Source: Taishania sp.
GTDB lineage: Bacteria > Bacteroidota > Bacteroidia > Flavobacteriales_D > Crocinitomicaceae
Length of the DNA stretch: 64,000 bases
Reading direction: 5' to 3'
NCBI GenBank assembly: GCA_030150045.1
Contig: JASLGM010000038.1
Location: 50,752 to 114,751, forward strand
Below the pieces are notes generated by a model. It did no database searches. It saw only the letters and a list, made by a program, of their open reading frames with translations, and was not told the DNA's origin. Of this stretch, positions 1 to 8,763 are shown piece after piece. The position numbers and the translations under genes are program-made. Position 1 is the stretch's first letter. Each line of letters starts with the position of its first letter.

Positions 1-1137
1 ATTCCATATAGAGATTTTGTATCTGGTGAATTTCTCCTTAGTCAAGCAAAAGGTTTTGGAATCAACTTCCAAATTCCAGTTTATGCATTCGGGAATGAAA
101 ATGGAGAATTTGGTCTTCTTGCAGAGTTGACCGATAGTTCTAAAGTATTGAACGGGGTTAAAAAATTACAACATTTTTTTCCAATTGAAGAGAAAATAAT
201 TGACCACAAAAAAGTATATAAATTCAAAGATTTTAACGGGTATTTGACTTATAGCAAAGATTTCATTTTATTTTACATTGGTGAAAAACCGAAAACAACA
301 TTAAATCGTATTTACAATGCGAAAGCCAATCAAGTTTCTCCTAACTGGATCAACTTCAGTAAATCAACCAATGAGAATGGAAAAAGCTTGACCGTATACT
401 CCCGCTTTAAAGACTTCTCCTCTGCCGACATCAATCATATCGTGAGTTATCCGTATTTTGACAGTACGAACATGTACATTCAAACCCAAATTCGTTTCAA
501 TGACTCTTTACCGTTTCAACTAACAAGCAAAGGCCGAGGAATTGCAACCAATGCAAATGCATCAAAAGAAATACAATTACACATTGATCCATCCTATTTA
601 CGCCGTAATCCGGATCATCCAATAAATGGATTATTAGCTAAATTATCTAAAAAGATTCATTTCCCTTATTGGGATTTCATCAAAGCATGGCAAGGCGATT
701 TGAGCTTCCAACAAGGGGGTTGGGTTACAGTTGAAGAAGAGTTCATTGAATCAGAAATTGATGATGATTTTAATATTACCGAAATCATTAGAAAGCAAGA
801 TGTAAAAGTACCAGGTTTTAGTTGCTTTGTTTCTTTAGACAACAAAGTAGCCAACTTACAACGCATCTTAGAAAAACGAGGAATACTAACCTTTCAAAGC
901 GATGGTTACCACTTCTTATTCTCACCACCTTTAAAATATGTCAAAAATCAGATGGAGCATTTGTATTACGCCACAAAGAAACAACCATCTATAGCCGATT
1001 ATTCCGAAAACTTTGCGCGTTGGCCCATTAATGGAACCGAATATCACATCAAAATAGATAGTCTTTCCAACCAAACCATATTTACGACATTAATGTTTTC
1101 TCCAGAGAAAATATTGATGAAGAAACTAAAAGATTAA
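1..1137 (+). CDS. Hypothetical protein, 5' end outside window
   Basis: The reading frame is open from base 1, so the visible 378 residues are the C-terminal part of a longer protein. A TTG at 127 is an internal codon rather than a needed start. I do not recognise the family. The visible part is rich in Lys, Phe and Asn, has no obvious membrane segment, and contains alternating hydrophobic and charged stretches that suggest a mostly beta protein. The stop codon overlaps by 4 nt the stop of the converging gene on the other strand, so no terminator lies between them. Confidence 0.75.
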   Translation: MPYRDFVSGEFLLSQAKGFGINFQIPVYAFGNENGEFGLLAELTDSSKVLNGVKKLQHFFPIEEKIIDHKKVYKFKDFNGYLTYSKDFILFYIGEKPKTTLNRIYNAKANQVSPNWINFSKSTNENGKSLTVYSRFKDFSSADINHIVSYPYFDSTNMYIQTQIRFNDSLPFQLTSKGRGIATNANASKEIQLHIDPSYLRRNPDHPINGLLAKLSKKIHFPYWDFIKAWQGDLSFQQGGWVTVEEEFIESEIDDDFNITEIIRKQDVKVPGFSCFVSLDNKVANLQRILEKRGILTFQSDGYHFLFSPPLKYVKNQMEHLYYATKKQPSIADYSENFARWPINGTEYHIKIDSLSNQTIFTTLMFSPEKILMKKLKD

Positions 1138-2708
1138 CGGGGAAAATAGAGTTTATCCCCCGTTTTTTGCTCTTCCAAAAATTTTGCTCGTACAACCTCT
1201 TGCACCGTTTTCCCGGTCAGTTTACACTCTAGCCAGCTGATAATATCTAGGTATAGAAAAGCACGCTTTTCAAATCGATCTTTGGTCAATACCAATAGTT
1301 TTTCTTGCAAAGCAATAAAAGCCTTGCGAAGCTCACCTGATGTAGTGTAAGGCATATTCTTGAGAAACACAAAAATCTCTTTTTGAACACCACGTAATTC
1401 TTCTTTTTTTATTAAGTAGCGATATACACTTTTAATCTGTGTTTCCAAAAGCACATCATTTCCCAGTTCAAAATGAGCAATAAGATTCAGAATTCGAGCA
1501 AAACTCTGAATATCATCTCGCAATGTATGACTACTAAACTGAATCACTTTATTCAAATAAAAAATAGTTTTTCGATTGTCACCCGCACCAAAATAAAGGC
1601 AAGCGATTTTGTAATACAGATTCATAATGCGATGATCATCAATACGATCACGGTTGACATTATTATCAATAAAGGAAATGATCTCTGGAACAAGTTTCAC
1701 CCCTTCCGAAAACGTTCCTTCAAAATAATAGCGATTGATAACATTTGAATAGTAGTAAAAATCATAAATAAGGGAAATACTTTCATTGTCCTGATGCATA
1801 TATCGTTCTTCAATAAATCGCTGTAGTGCCACATCAAAACGCTGATAACTACGAAGATTAAAAACCGCATTCAAATAATTATTTTGTGCTTTCAAATAAT
1901 TCTCTTTTCGCGTTTGTTTGTACACTGGAAAATCATCAAAAAGTTCCAACCACTGTTTGGCATATTTGTAACTAAGCACAAAATCTTGTACAATAAAATG
2001 ATACCAAACCATTGCATTGTACAAATTATTTTTCTCTTCAAAACCTAAATCATTGACCTTATACGTTTTCATCCTTGCCTTCATCTGATTCGCAACCGCC
2101 TGATATTCTTCCTCATCACGGACAAACCCAATTTTTAGATAAAGCCCAAAAACCTCTAAAAATAAATTCGAAAAAGCCACCGAATTACTTACCTGCTCTA
2201 ACACCTGACTACTTCTTTTTGTCAGCAACTGGACGCGCCCTACTAACGAACGTGTGAAATACTGAGTTTCTACATGTTTAGCGAGTTCAATGGTTTCCAA
2301 AAGCAATACATTATGTCCACTTTTCTGAGCCAATTCATTCGCTTTTTCCAATTGTTTAAGTGCCAATTCCGTAAATCCTTTATTGTGTAAGATGAGTGCA
2401 AAATCAATTTTCTCTCGAATCTCAATTTCCATAAAATCAGGAACAGTTAAACTGCGAAGTGAGCGCAATATTTGCTTATATAAATGCGCTTTTAGGTTGG
2501 CGAGTTGCTGCGATTTAATAGTCGGATGTTTCTCCAAAAAATATTTTTCATCCAGATTCCCCATTTTTAAGATATAATCAAAAAGTAACAAAAACTTCAA
2601 ATCTGTTTGACTAGAATTCCGTTTTGCATACAATCGAAAAGATCGTTTTTCTGCTTTAGTCAAAGCGCCAATTAAATCAACAATTCCTTCAGAAAATATT
2701 TTTGACAT
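1134..2708 (-). CDS. Hypothetical helical-repeat (TPR-like) protein
   Basis: A 524-residue cytoplasmic protein without signal peptide or membrane segments. Long runs of amphipathic helices with Tyr, Leu and Ala spacing, and phrases such as LYYKIACLYFGAGDNRKTI, suggest TPR-like helical hairpins, but no specific family is recognised. The ATG at 2708 is preferred; the frame extends four codons upstream only to a TTG. It is the only leftward gene here and diverges from the broken PKD gene across a 0.75-kb gap. Function unknown; a scaffold role is only a guess from the repeat character. Confidence 0.7.
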   Translation of the reverse strand: MSKIFSEGIVDLIGALTKAEKRSFRLYAKRNSSQTDLKFLLLFDYILKMGNLDEKYFLEKHPTIKSQQLANLKAHLYKQILRSLRSLTVPDFMEIEIREKIDFALILHNKGFTELALKQLEKANELAQKSGHNVLLLETIELAKHVETQYFTRSLVGRVQLLTKRSSQVLEQVSNSVAFSNLFLEVFGLYLKIGFVRDEEEYQAVANQMKARMKTYKVNDLGFEEKNNLYNAMVWYHFIVQDFVLSYKYAKQWLELFDDFPVYKQTRKENYLKAQNNYLNAVFNLRSYQRFDVALQRFIEERYMHQDNESISLIYDFYYYSNVINRYYFEGTFSEGVKLVPEIISFIDNNVNRDRIDDHRIMNLYYKIACLYFGAGDNRKTIFYLNKVIQFSSHTLRDDIQSFARILNLIAHFELGNDVLLETQIKSVYRYLIKKEELRGVQKEIFVFLKNMPYTTSGELRKAFIALQEKLLVLTKDRFEKRAFLYLDIISWLECKLTGKTVQEVVRAKFLEEQKTGDKLYFPR

Positions 2709-2996
2709 CGTATAAAACAATTATATAAAACTACTTATATCAACACTTAACATTCACAATATACAATAAATATTGATTTGGAAATCGTAACTTATTTAAA
2801 TTTTATTTTATGCATGCAGAATAAAATACTCATCTTTGTAACAGGTAAAACCAATCTATTTATCTCTTGGTTTTTACAAAGACTTTCAGGAGTAGGGGTA
2901 CTCTTGTTTATTTTCGATTAATAGCTAAAATCCTGTGGACGTTGTCTTCAGGATTTTTTCTTTTCTTGACATCCTTCTTCCTTGTGTATTTCCTTT

Positions 2997-3141
2997 GGCA
3001 GCCATTTCGGGCTACGTGCTTTAGTACCTTCCTAAAAAGGGGTTCACTTGCTGTGGCCCACGCGCTTCCTTTGGTCGCGGTGGCCCACTAGCGTTTCACT
3101 CTCTTTCTAGTTCAAGTAGCTATCGCACTTCGTCCGGGCTG
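2997..3141 (-). repeat. R repeat copy R1 (structured dispersed element)
   Basis: A 145-bp copy read on the minus strand. It begins with CAGCCCGGACGAAG, carries the conserved loop GACCAAAGGAA, and ends CCCGAAATGGCTGCC. It is the copy in which the closing stem TGC/GCA is replaced by CGC/GCG. The next stem is GTGGGCCAC on both sides, pairing at 8 of 9 positions. It lies in the divergent gap 5' of both neighbours. Confidence 0.85.
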
Positions 3142-3228
3142 TGGGTTTTATTTTCAAAAAAGAAAATGAATTTATGAAGGAAATACCTACTCAGTTTTCT
3201 GTGCAAAAATGTACGAAGCAGGATCATC

Positions 3229-3369
3229 TGCCCCGGTGTAGGGCGATAGCTAAACGCTGCAAAAAAGCTCACTTGCCAGTTGGTGGTGCGCGACTATAGA
3301 AGCGAGGCAGCAGCGTCAGCAAGGTGCGTTTTGGCAAGTTTACTTAAGCCCGAAAACGGTAAAGGCAGC
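3229..3369 (+). repeat. R repeat copy R2 (diverged)
   Basis: A diverged plus-strand copy about 90 bp from R1 and in opposite orientation. It keeps the left block ending GATAGCTAAACG and the right block TTTACTTAAGCCCGAAAACG followed by GGCAGC. The middle keeps paired arms ACTTGCC/GGCAAGT. The loop is altered to GACTATAGAAG within a lengthened stem. It is assigned to the family by shared ends, length and fold rather than by overall identity. Confidence 0.65.
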
Positions 3370-3459
3370 GTAATCAAATGCTTGCCCATACTTTTTTATA
3401 AAAAAATATTTGTTTCACGTTTTGATTTAATGTAATTTGGTAGCACTTTTACAACGATA

Positions 3460-5962
3460 ATGCCTTTACAAACTACCCGAAAACTCGGCAATAAACGTGC
3501 TATGCGTTACATTTTTGCCCTCTTGTCTGTCCTACATTTAGGATTTTTCAATTGGCGCTGGTGCATCAAATCGCTATATTTTATTGGACAATATTACACC
3601 TATTGTACCTTCATCTCCTTTCATAAAAATCACGTCACACACATCTGGTACTGCGGTTGGTTGTAGTTTTGAAATATCGGGAAATATTTCTGCACCTGTC
3701 TACGACTCCATTATTTTAGAAGGGAATTTTGTAGGCAGTCCGTTAAATGCAAGTGTAAATGGTACAAATTGGTCTGCAAACATTGTTCCGAATGCAGGAA
3801 ACAATTTACCTATTCGTGCCACCTTGTATTATGTGGATCCGGTATTAGGTACAGCAAGTTGCTCTTTCGATACGGTGACAGTAAACGTGAGTAAGCCAAC
3901 ACCAGCATTTACTTTTAGTAACTCATGTGCAGAAACCACAGTTGCGTTTACAAATCAATCGACACCGTTTCAAAGTAATACTATTGTTGGTCAATCGTGG
4001 GATTTTGGAAATGGACAAACAAGTACAACTCTTCAGCCAAATGTTTCTTTCCCCTCGCATGGAGTCTTTACAGTACAATTAACTGTCACAGACAATACGG
4101 GATGTGAAGCTACATTATCACAAAACATCACGATATATCCTCTACCAGAAGCATTGTTTAATTGACAATCCGTTTGCGAGCCAGATGATTTGCATTTCGA
4201 AAGTACAAGTACGTTACCTAGTGGTCAAATCACAGGTTACGAATGGGACAATTATGTTGATGGAAGTGTTGATTACACAACAGTAGCCAATCAGCACCCA
4301 TTTTCTCCTGGAACTCACGCCATTCAATTGATTGTAACTACTGAGTTTAATTGTAAAGATTCAGTTGAACAAATGGTGCAAGTTTATCACAAACCATCGG
4401 CCGATTTTATATTGGAACATGTTTGTGCTGGGAAAGATTTCCATTTAGAAAACATCAGTCAAATTGTTACGGGAACTTTATCCTACCAATGGGATATTGA
4501 AAATGACAATACGATTGATGCTTTAACCCATCACTTGGATACGCATTTAGTGAATTATGGTACTTATGATGTACGATTATTAGTTACTTCGGACCATGGT
4601 TGTATGGATTCTATTGTAAAAAGAGTGGTCATTTATCCTAATCCTGTTGCTTTATTTTCAACAGATTCGGTGTGCTTACTATTACCAAACACCTTTACAA
4701 ATGAAAGTTTTGTACCTGACACCACGAACAACTGGATGACGAGATACACATGGGACTTTGGTAATCAGTCACAAGCAACCGTTGAACATACACAAACTAC
4801 CTACACCCATGCAGATACGTTTAATGTGCGACTGATAGTAGAAACGAATCACGGTTGTATTGATAGTACGCGTCGATTTGCAAAAGTATATCCTTTACCC
4901 TTTCCAGATTTCTCTGCAACAGAAAGTTGTTTAAATGATGCAACAGTATTTACCAATGAAACGACATTTGAAGCGACAGATGATCCAGACACGTATACTT
5001 ACCTTTGGAATATGGGTAGTAATCAAGCCATTGAAACGGCCATAAACCCTTCTTTTACTTATCCTAATGATGGTACATTTGAGGTTCAACTTATCGCCAC
5101 ATCGATTCATAATTGCCTCGATTCAATTACAAAAACCATCCGTGTTTATCCGCTTCCCGATCTTGCCTTCTCAGCTTCGGTTCATTCCGAGTGTTCTCCT
5201 TTGTGCACACAACTAAGTTCCCAAAGTACAGTTAATACACCTTCAACAATTACATCGATAGAATGGTTTTTAGATAATTTACCACTTTCGGATACAGATG
5301 CAAACGCCTTGTGTATTGAAAACACCTCTTCTAATTTAAGTTACCATTCAATCGGATTAAAAGCAAGTACAAACCATGGTTGTTTATCAGAAATTGTTTA
5401 TCCAAACTATTTAACTGTTTACGATTTACCAATCGCTGATTTTGAGGTAGATAATGAAGAGGTTTCTATTGTTTACAGCCTTGTTAACATGAAAAACAAT
5501 TCATACAATGCGGATACATACGCATGGAATTTTGGTGACAATACACATTCAACACTTTTCGAACCCTCCCATTTATTTCCTGATCAAGAAGACGGGAATT
5601 ATCGTATTCAACTAATAGCAAGAACAAACTATGGTTGTTTAGACACAGCCTATCGAACTGTACATGTAAAAGAAGAAATGATTTTCTACATTCCAAATTC
5701 ATTTACACCAGATGGCGATATGTTTAATCAAGAGTTTAAGCCTGTTTTCACAAATGGATATGATAAATACGACTACAATTTATTTATCTATAATCGTTGG
5801 GGAGAATTGATCTTTGAATCGCATGATAGTGATTATGGTTGGAACGGTAATTACGCAGGATTTATATCTCCACAAGGAACTTACAGTTGGAAAATAGTTG
5901 TAGGAACAAAAGAGAATGATTTAAGGAAAAGCTTTACAGGCCATGTCAACCTAATACGCTAA
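3460..5962 (+). pseudogene. Broken PKD-repeat protein with T9SS type B sorting domain
   Basis: Two lesions split one gene. A signal-peptide-like start (ATG at 3502, RYIFALLSVLHLG) is out of frame with the rest by one base at a run of five T (3544-3548); four T would join it to FSIGAGASNRYILLDN. An in-frame TGA at 4163-4165 then interrupts a PKD repeat directly after LPEALFN, and the same frame continues to 5962. About six PKD-like repeats are visible, each with a Cys near its start and a WDFG or WNFG core. The C-terminal part (IPNSFTPDGD, NRWGELIFES) is the gliding-motility-associated type B sorting domain. The intact protein would be an exported surface adhesin. Sequencing error is possible at the T run but less likely to explain both lesions. 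Confidence 0.8.
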
Positions 5963-6079
5963 AGAAACAAGGTGAAATAATAATTCGTAATCCCTTTACA
6001 AAAACTTAACTTTTTATTCTTTTTATTATTAGCTGATTAATGGATAATAATGAGTAACTTTTTTAAAAACTATCCCATT

Positions 6080-7405
6080 ATGGCTAAAAAGACGAAGACC
6101 TTTGTACTGGACACGAGTGTTTTATTACACGATTTTTCCGCAATTACTAATTTTGCGGCTAACAACGTCGCTATACCAATTACTGTTTTAGAAGAACTTG
6201 ATAAATTTAAAATTGGCAACGATTCTAAAAACTACAGTGCGCGTGAAGTCATCCGTTTTATAGACAAACTATCTCAAAACGCGAATTTACAAGAGTGGAT
6301 TCCATTAGGAAAAGGCTTGGGTAAATTTTGTGTATTACTTGCCAACCATCCGAAATCGATTGATGCGGAAAAAACGTATGCTATTGGGAAAAATGATCAT
6401 AAAATCATTAATGCAGCTTTATGCCTGAAAGAAAATGAGCCCCAGGCAGAAGTAATATTAGTCACTAAAGATATAAATTTACGCATAAAAGCTAAAGCGC
6501 TTGGCATTCCCGCAGAGGATTATGAAACGGGGAAAGTTCCTGAAAACCATTCGATCGAAAACAGTGGAATACATCTTGAAAACTTAGACACAGAAATTAT
6601 CCGTAAACTATTCACCCAAGGTAGGATAGAAGAACAAGGTATACTAGGTCATCGCAAAATAAACAATGGTTATTATATTCTTCAAAATGGTAACTCGAGT
6701 TTACTTGCGGTCTACAACCAATGGGAGGATCTAATTTACCGAATTGAAAAAGAGTATATCTATGGCATAAAGCCTAAAAATGCGGAACAAGCATTTGCCT
6801 TTAATGCTTTAATGAACCCTAGAATTAAACTTGTTGCATTACAAGGTGTGGCAGGAACAGGGAAAACTTTGCTTGCATTGGCTGCAGCATTGGAACAGAG
6901 TAACCAATTTCAACAAATCATATTGGCTAGACCTTTAGTCCCTCTTTCTAATAAAGACATAGGCTTTCTACCAGGCGATGCGAAAGACAAAATAGGTCCA
7001 TATATGGAACCGTTATGGGACAATTTAAAGTTTATCAAATCTAACTTCGGCGAAAATGAAAAGAAATTCAAAAACATTGTTGAAATGGAAGAGAATGGAA
7101 AGATCATTATTACCCCATTAGCGTTCATTAGAGGTCGCAGTTTCACGAATACCATGTTCATTGTTGATGAAGCGCAAAACTTGACACCACATGAAGTGAA
7201 AACCATTATCACAAGAGCGGGAGAAAACACCAAGATTGTATTCACTGGAGATGTCAACCAAATAGACACCCCGTATTTAGATGCAAATAGTAACGGCTTA
7301 GCCTATTTAATTGACAGACTAAAAGGGCAAGAATTATTTGCGCACATAAAACTAGAAAAAGGAGAGAGATCCGACCTAGCAAATTTGGCGAATGACTTAC
7401 TATAG
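6080..7405 (+). CDS. phoH: PhoH family protein with N-terminal PIN domain
   Basis: A PhoH2-type two-domain protein of about 441 residues: an N-terminal PIN domain (TFVLDTSVLLHDF, later VTKDINLRIKAKALG) and a C-terminal PhoH ATPase with Walker A GVAGTGKT and Walker B FIVDEAQN. Family members are implicated in RNA metabolism as helicase-RNase fusions. I chose ATG 6080, directly before the conserved KKTKTFVLD start; an in-frame ATG at 6050 would add ten residues. It is a single rightward gene between the broken PKD gene and a converging operon. Confidence 0.9.
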   Translation: MAKKTKTFVLDTSVLLHDFSAITNFAANNVAIPITVLEELDKFKIGNDSKNYSAREVIRFIDKLSQNANLQEWIPLGKGLGKFCVLLANHPKSIDAEKTYAIGKNDHKIINAALCLKENEPQAEVILVTKDINLRIKAKALGIPAEDYETGKVPENHSIENSGIHLENLDTEIIRKLFTQGRIEEQGILGHRKINNGYYILQNGNSSLLAVYNQWEDLIYRIEKEYIYGIKPKNAEQAFAFNALMNPRIKLVALQGVAGTGKTLLALAAALEQSNQFQQIILARPLVPLSNKDIGFLPGDAKDKIGPYMEPLWDNLKFIKSNFGENEKKFKNIVEMEENGKIIITPLAFIRGRSFTNTMFIVDEAQNLTPHEVKTIITRAGENTKIVFTGDVNQIDTPYLDANSNGLAYLIDRLKGQELFAHIKLEKGERSDLANLANDLL

Positions 7406-7418
7406 ATTTTGGGGAAAA

Positions 7419-7452
7419 TTAGAGGTTTTCTATCAAGAGGACCTCTTTTATT
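7419..7452 (+). terminator. Weak candidate terminator after phoH
   Basis: AGAGGT at 7421-7426 pairs with ACCTCT at 7441-7446 and is followed by TTTATTG. It overlaps the 3' end of the converging SDR gene, so it may be chance. Confidence 0.3.
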
Positions 7453-8303
7453 GTTGTTGATCGAAAGGAAAAACCTTTATTAATTATTTTTTTATTACAT
7501 GCTTTATTCCCTTTGAGCATCAAAATAGATCGTTCACCAAAAAGTAAGCGAATCAGAAAGCCTGGAACAGAAGGAGGTGTCATTTTTTTACCAAAATGTG
7601 AGCGTAAAACCTCCATTAATTCAACATTAGATATATTACCTGCATTTGTATTAAATACACCTTCCCACTTTTCTTCAACCGCATTTATAAATATAGCGAC
7701 CAAATCCTGTAAATGTATCCAAGGCATTTGCTGCTTACCATGTCCTACAGAACCACCGACCCCTAACTTTGTTAGTTTAGTAAATAAAGGTAATGCTCCA
7801 CCTTCCGATCCTAAAACAACAGCAATACGAAGTATACAAACAGGAACGAAAGAGGAAAATAAATTTGCTGAGCTTTCCCAATCCTTAACAAGTTGAGCGA
7901 TATATGAATCACCAAACGATTCGGACTCTTTCCAAAGATGAATTCCATCATCAAAAGGATAGGCAGTTATTCCGCTAGCAGATATATATTGTTCTAATTT
8001 GGGGAAGAATTCTTTTTTTTCAAAAAGAAGATGGGTAGTTACTATGCGAGAAGTATAGAGCAATTTTTTCTGTTGAGCAGTCCAACGTTTTTCGTTGATA
8101 CCTTCTCCTGTTAAATTAATGAGAACTTGAATGTCATCAAAACAAACATTAAATGGCATTTCTCCTTCTTGAGGATTCCAGAAAATGTGATGACTATCAG
8201 AAGGATTACGCGTTAATATAAATACCTTATGTCCATTATCAACAAGTAAATCACTTAATTGTTTACCAATAAAACCAGTTCCTCCAGCAATCAGAATAAT
8301 CAT
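7419..8303 (-). CDS. TIGR01777-type NAD(P)-binding epimerase (SDR39U1-like)
   Basis: A 294-residue extended short-chain dehydrogenase/reductase. The Rossmann motif AGGTGFIG is at residues 6-13, followed by the family phrase about residue 45 (WNPQEGEMPF) and NLTGEGI. The C-terminal part (PPSVPGFLIRLLFGE, then KGFSFRST) matches the DUF1731 tail of the TIGR01777 / YfcH group. Substrate unknown. It is the last gene of the leftward run and starts 1 bp after the GNAT gene, so it is probably cotranscribed with it. Confidence 0.9.
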   Translation of the reverse strand: MIILIAGGTGFIGKQLSDLLVDNGHKVFILTRNPSDSHHIFWNPQEGEMPFNVCFDDIQVLINLTGEGINEKRWTAQQKKLLYTSRIVTTHLLFEKKEFFPKLEQYISASGITAYPFDDGIHLWKESESFGDSYIAQLVKDWESSANLFSSFVPVCILRIAVVLGSEGGALPLFTKLTKLGVGGSVGHGKQQMPWIHLQDLVAIFINAVEEKWEGVFNTNAGNISNVELMEVLRSHFGKKMTPPSVPGFLIRLLFGERSILMLKGNKACNKKIINKGFSFRSTTIKEVLLIENL

Positions 8304-8304
8304 A

Positions 8305-8763
8305 TCAAAAAAATAAACGTCCGTTAATCCACTCTGGATCTAGCGTTGCTTCTTTCTTCTTATAAAATGCTATTGCGGTTTCATTCCATTCTAGGACTTG
8401 CCAATCCATTCTTCGTACATTAAGGCGCTTGGCTTCTTCAACTACTTTATCAAATAGATCGCTACCCATTTTATATTTCCGAAACGCTTCTTTTACATAC
8501 AAATCTTCTAAGTAAACACATTTTCCTTTCCAAGTAGAATAAGAAATATAGTAAAGAGCAAAACCGACAACTTCATTCTCGTATTCTGCCACAAAAGCGT
8601 CGCAAAGATTATGAGTAAACATATCCATCCTCAATTCGTCTACAGAGTTAGCAACTTCATCAGGAGCTAGCTCGAATTCTGCCAACTCCTTAATGAGTTT
8701 CATTATCGCCTCAACATCATGTGTTGTAGCTTTGCGTATTTTGTGTCTACTGTACACCTGCAA
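8305..8763 (-). CDS. GNAT family N-acetyltransferase
   Basis: A 152-residue GNAT enzyme, resembling the diamine / spermidine acetyltransferase (SAT1-like) subgroup: YLEDLYVKEAFRKYKMGSDLF holds the beta4 strand and acetyl-CoA loop around residues 90-110, and WNETAIAFYKKKEA is the typical C-terminal helix. The frame begins at a TTG that overlaps the end of sprA by 17 nt; no better ATG precedes the domain, so either TTG is used or translation is coupled. The substrate is uncertain. Confidence 0.85.
   Translation of the reverse strand: MQVYSRHKIRKATTHDVEAIMKLIKELAEFELAPDEVANSVDELRMDMFTHNLCDAFVAEYENEVVGFALYYISYSTWKGKCVYLEDLYVKEAFRKYKMGSDLFDKVVEEAKRLNVRRMDWQVLEWNETAIAFYKKKEATLDPEWINGRLFF

Larger units (their letters stand above)
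2721..3459. other. Long intergenic stretch holding two R repeats
   Basis: About 0.74 kb without a credible gene between two divergent genes. It holds repeat copies R1 (leftward) and R2 (rightward). The short open frame that can be drawn from 2867 to 3091 runs straight through R1 and has no gene-like features. No other structure is evident apart from AT-rich promoter-like DNA on both flanks. Confidence 0.7.

Noticed and set aside
2867..3091. Rightward 74-codon open frame in the divergent gap
   Set aside because: It lies across repeat R1, with Phe-rich composition and no start signal.
7513..7896. Rightward 127-codon open frame opposite the SDR gene
   Set aside because: Antisense shadow; the sense strand carries the complete NAD-binding protein.
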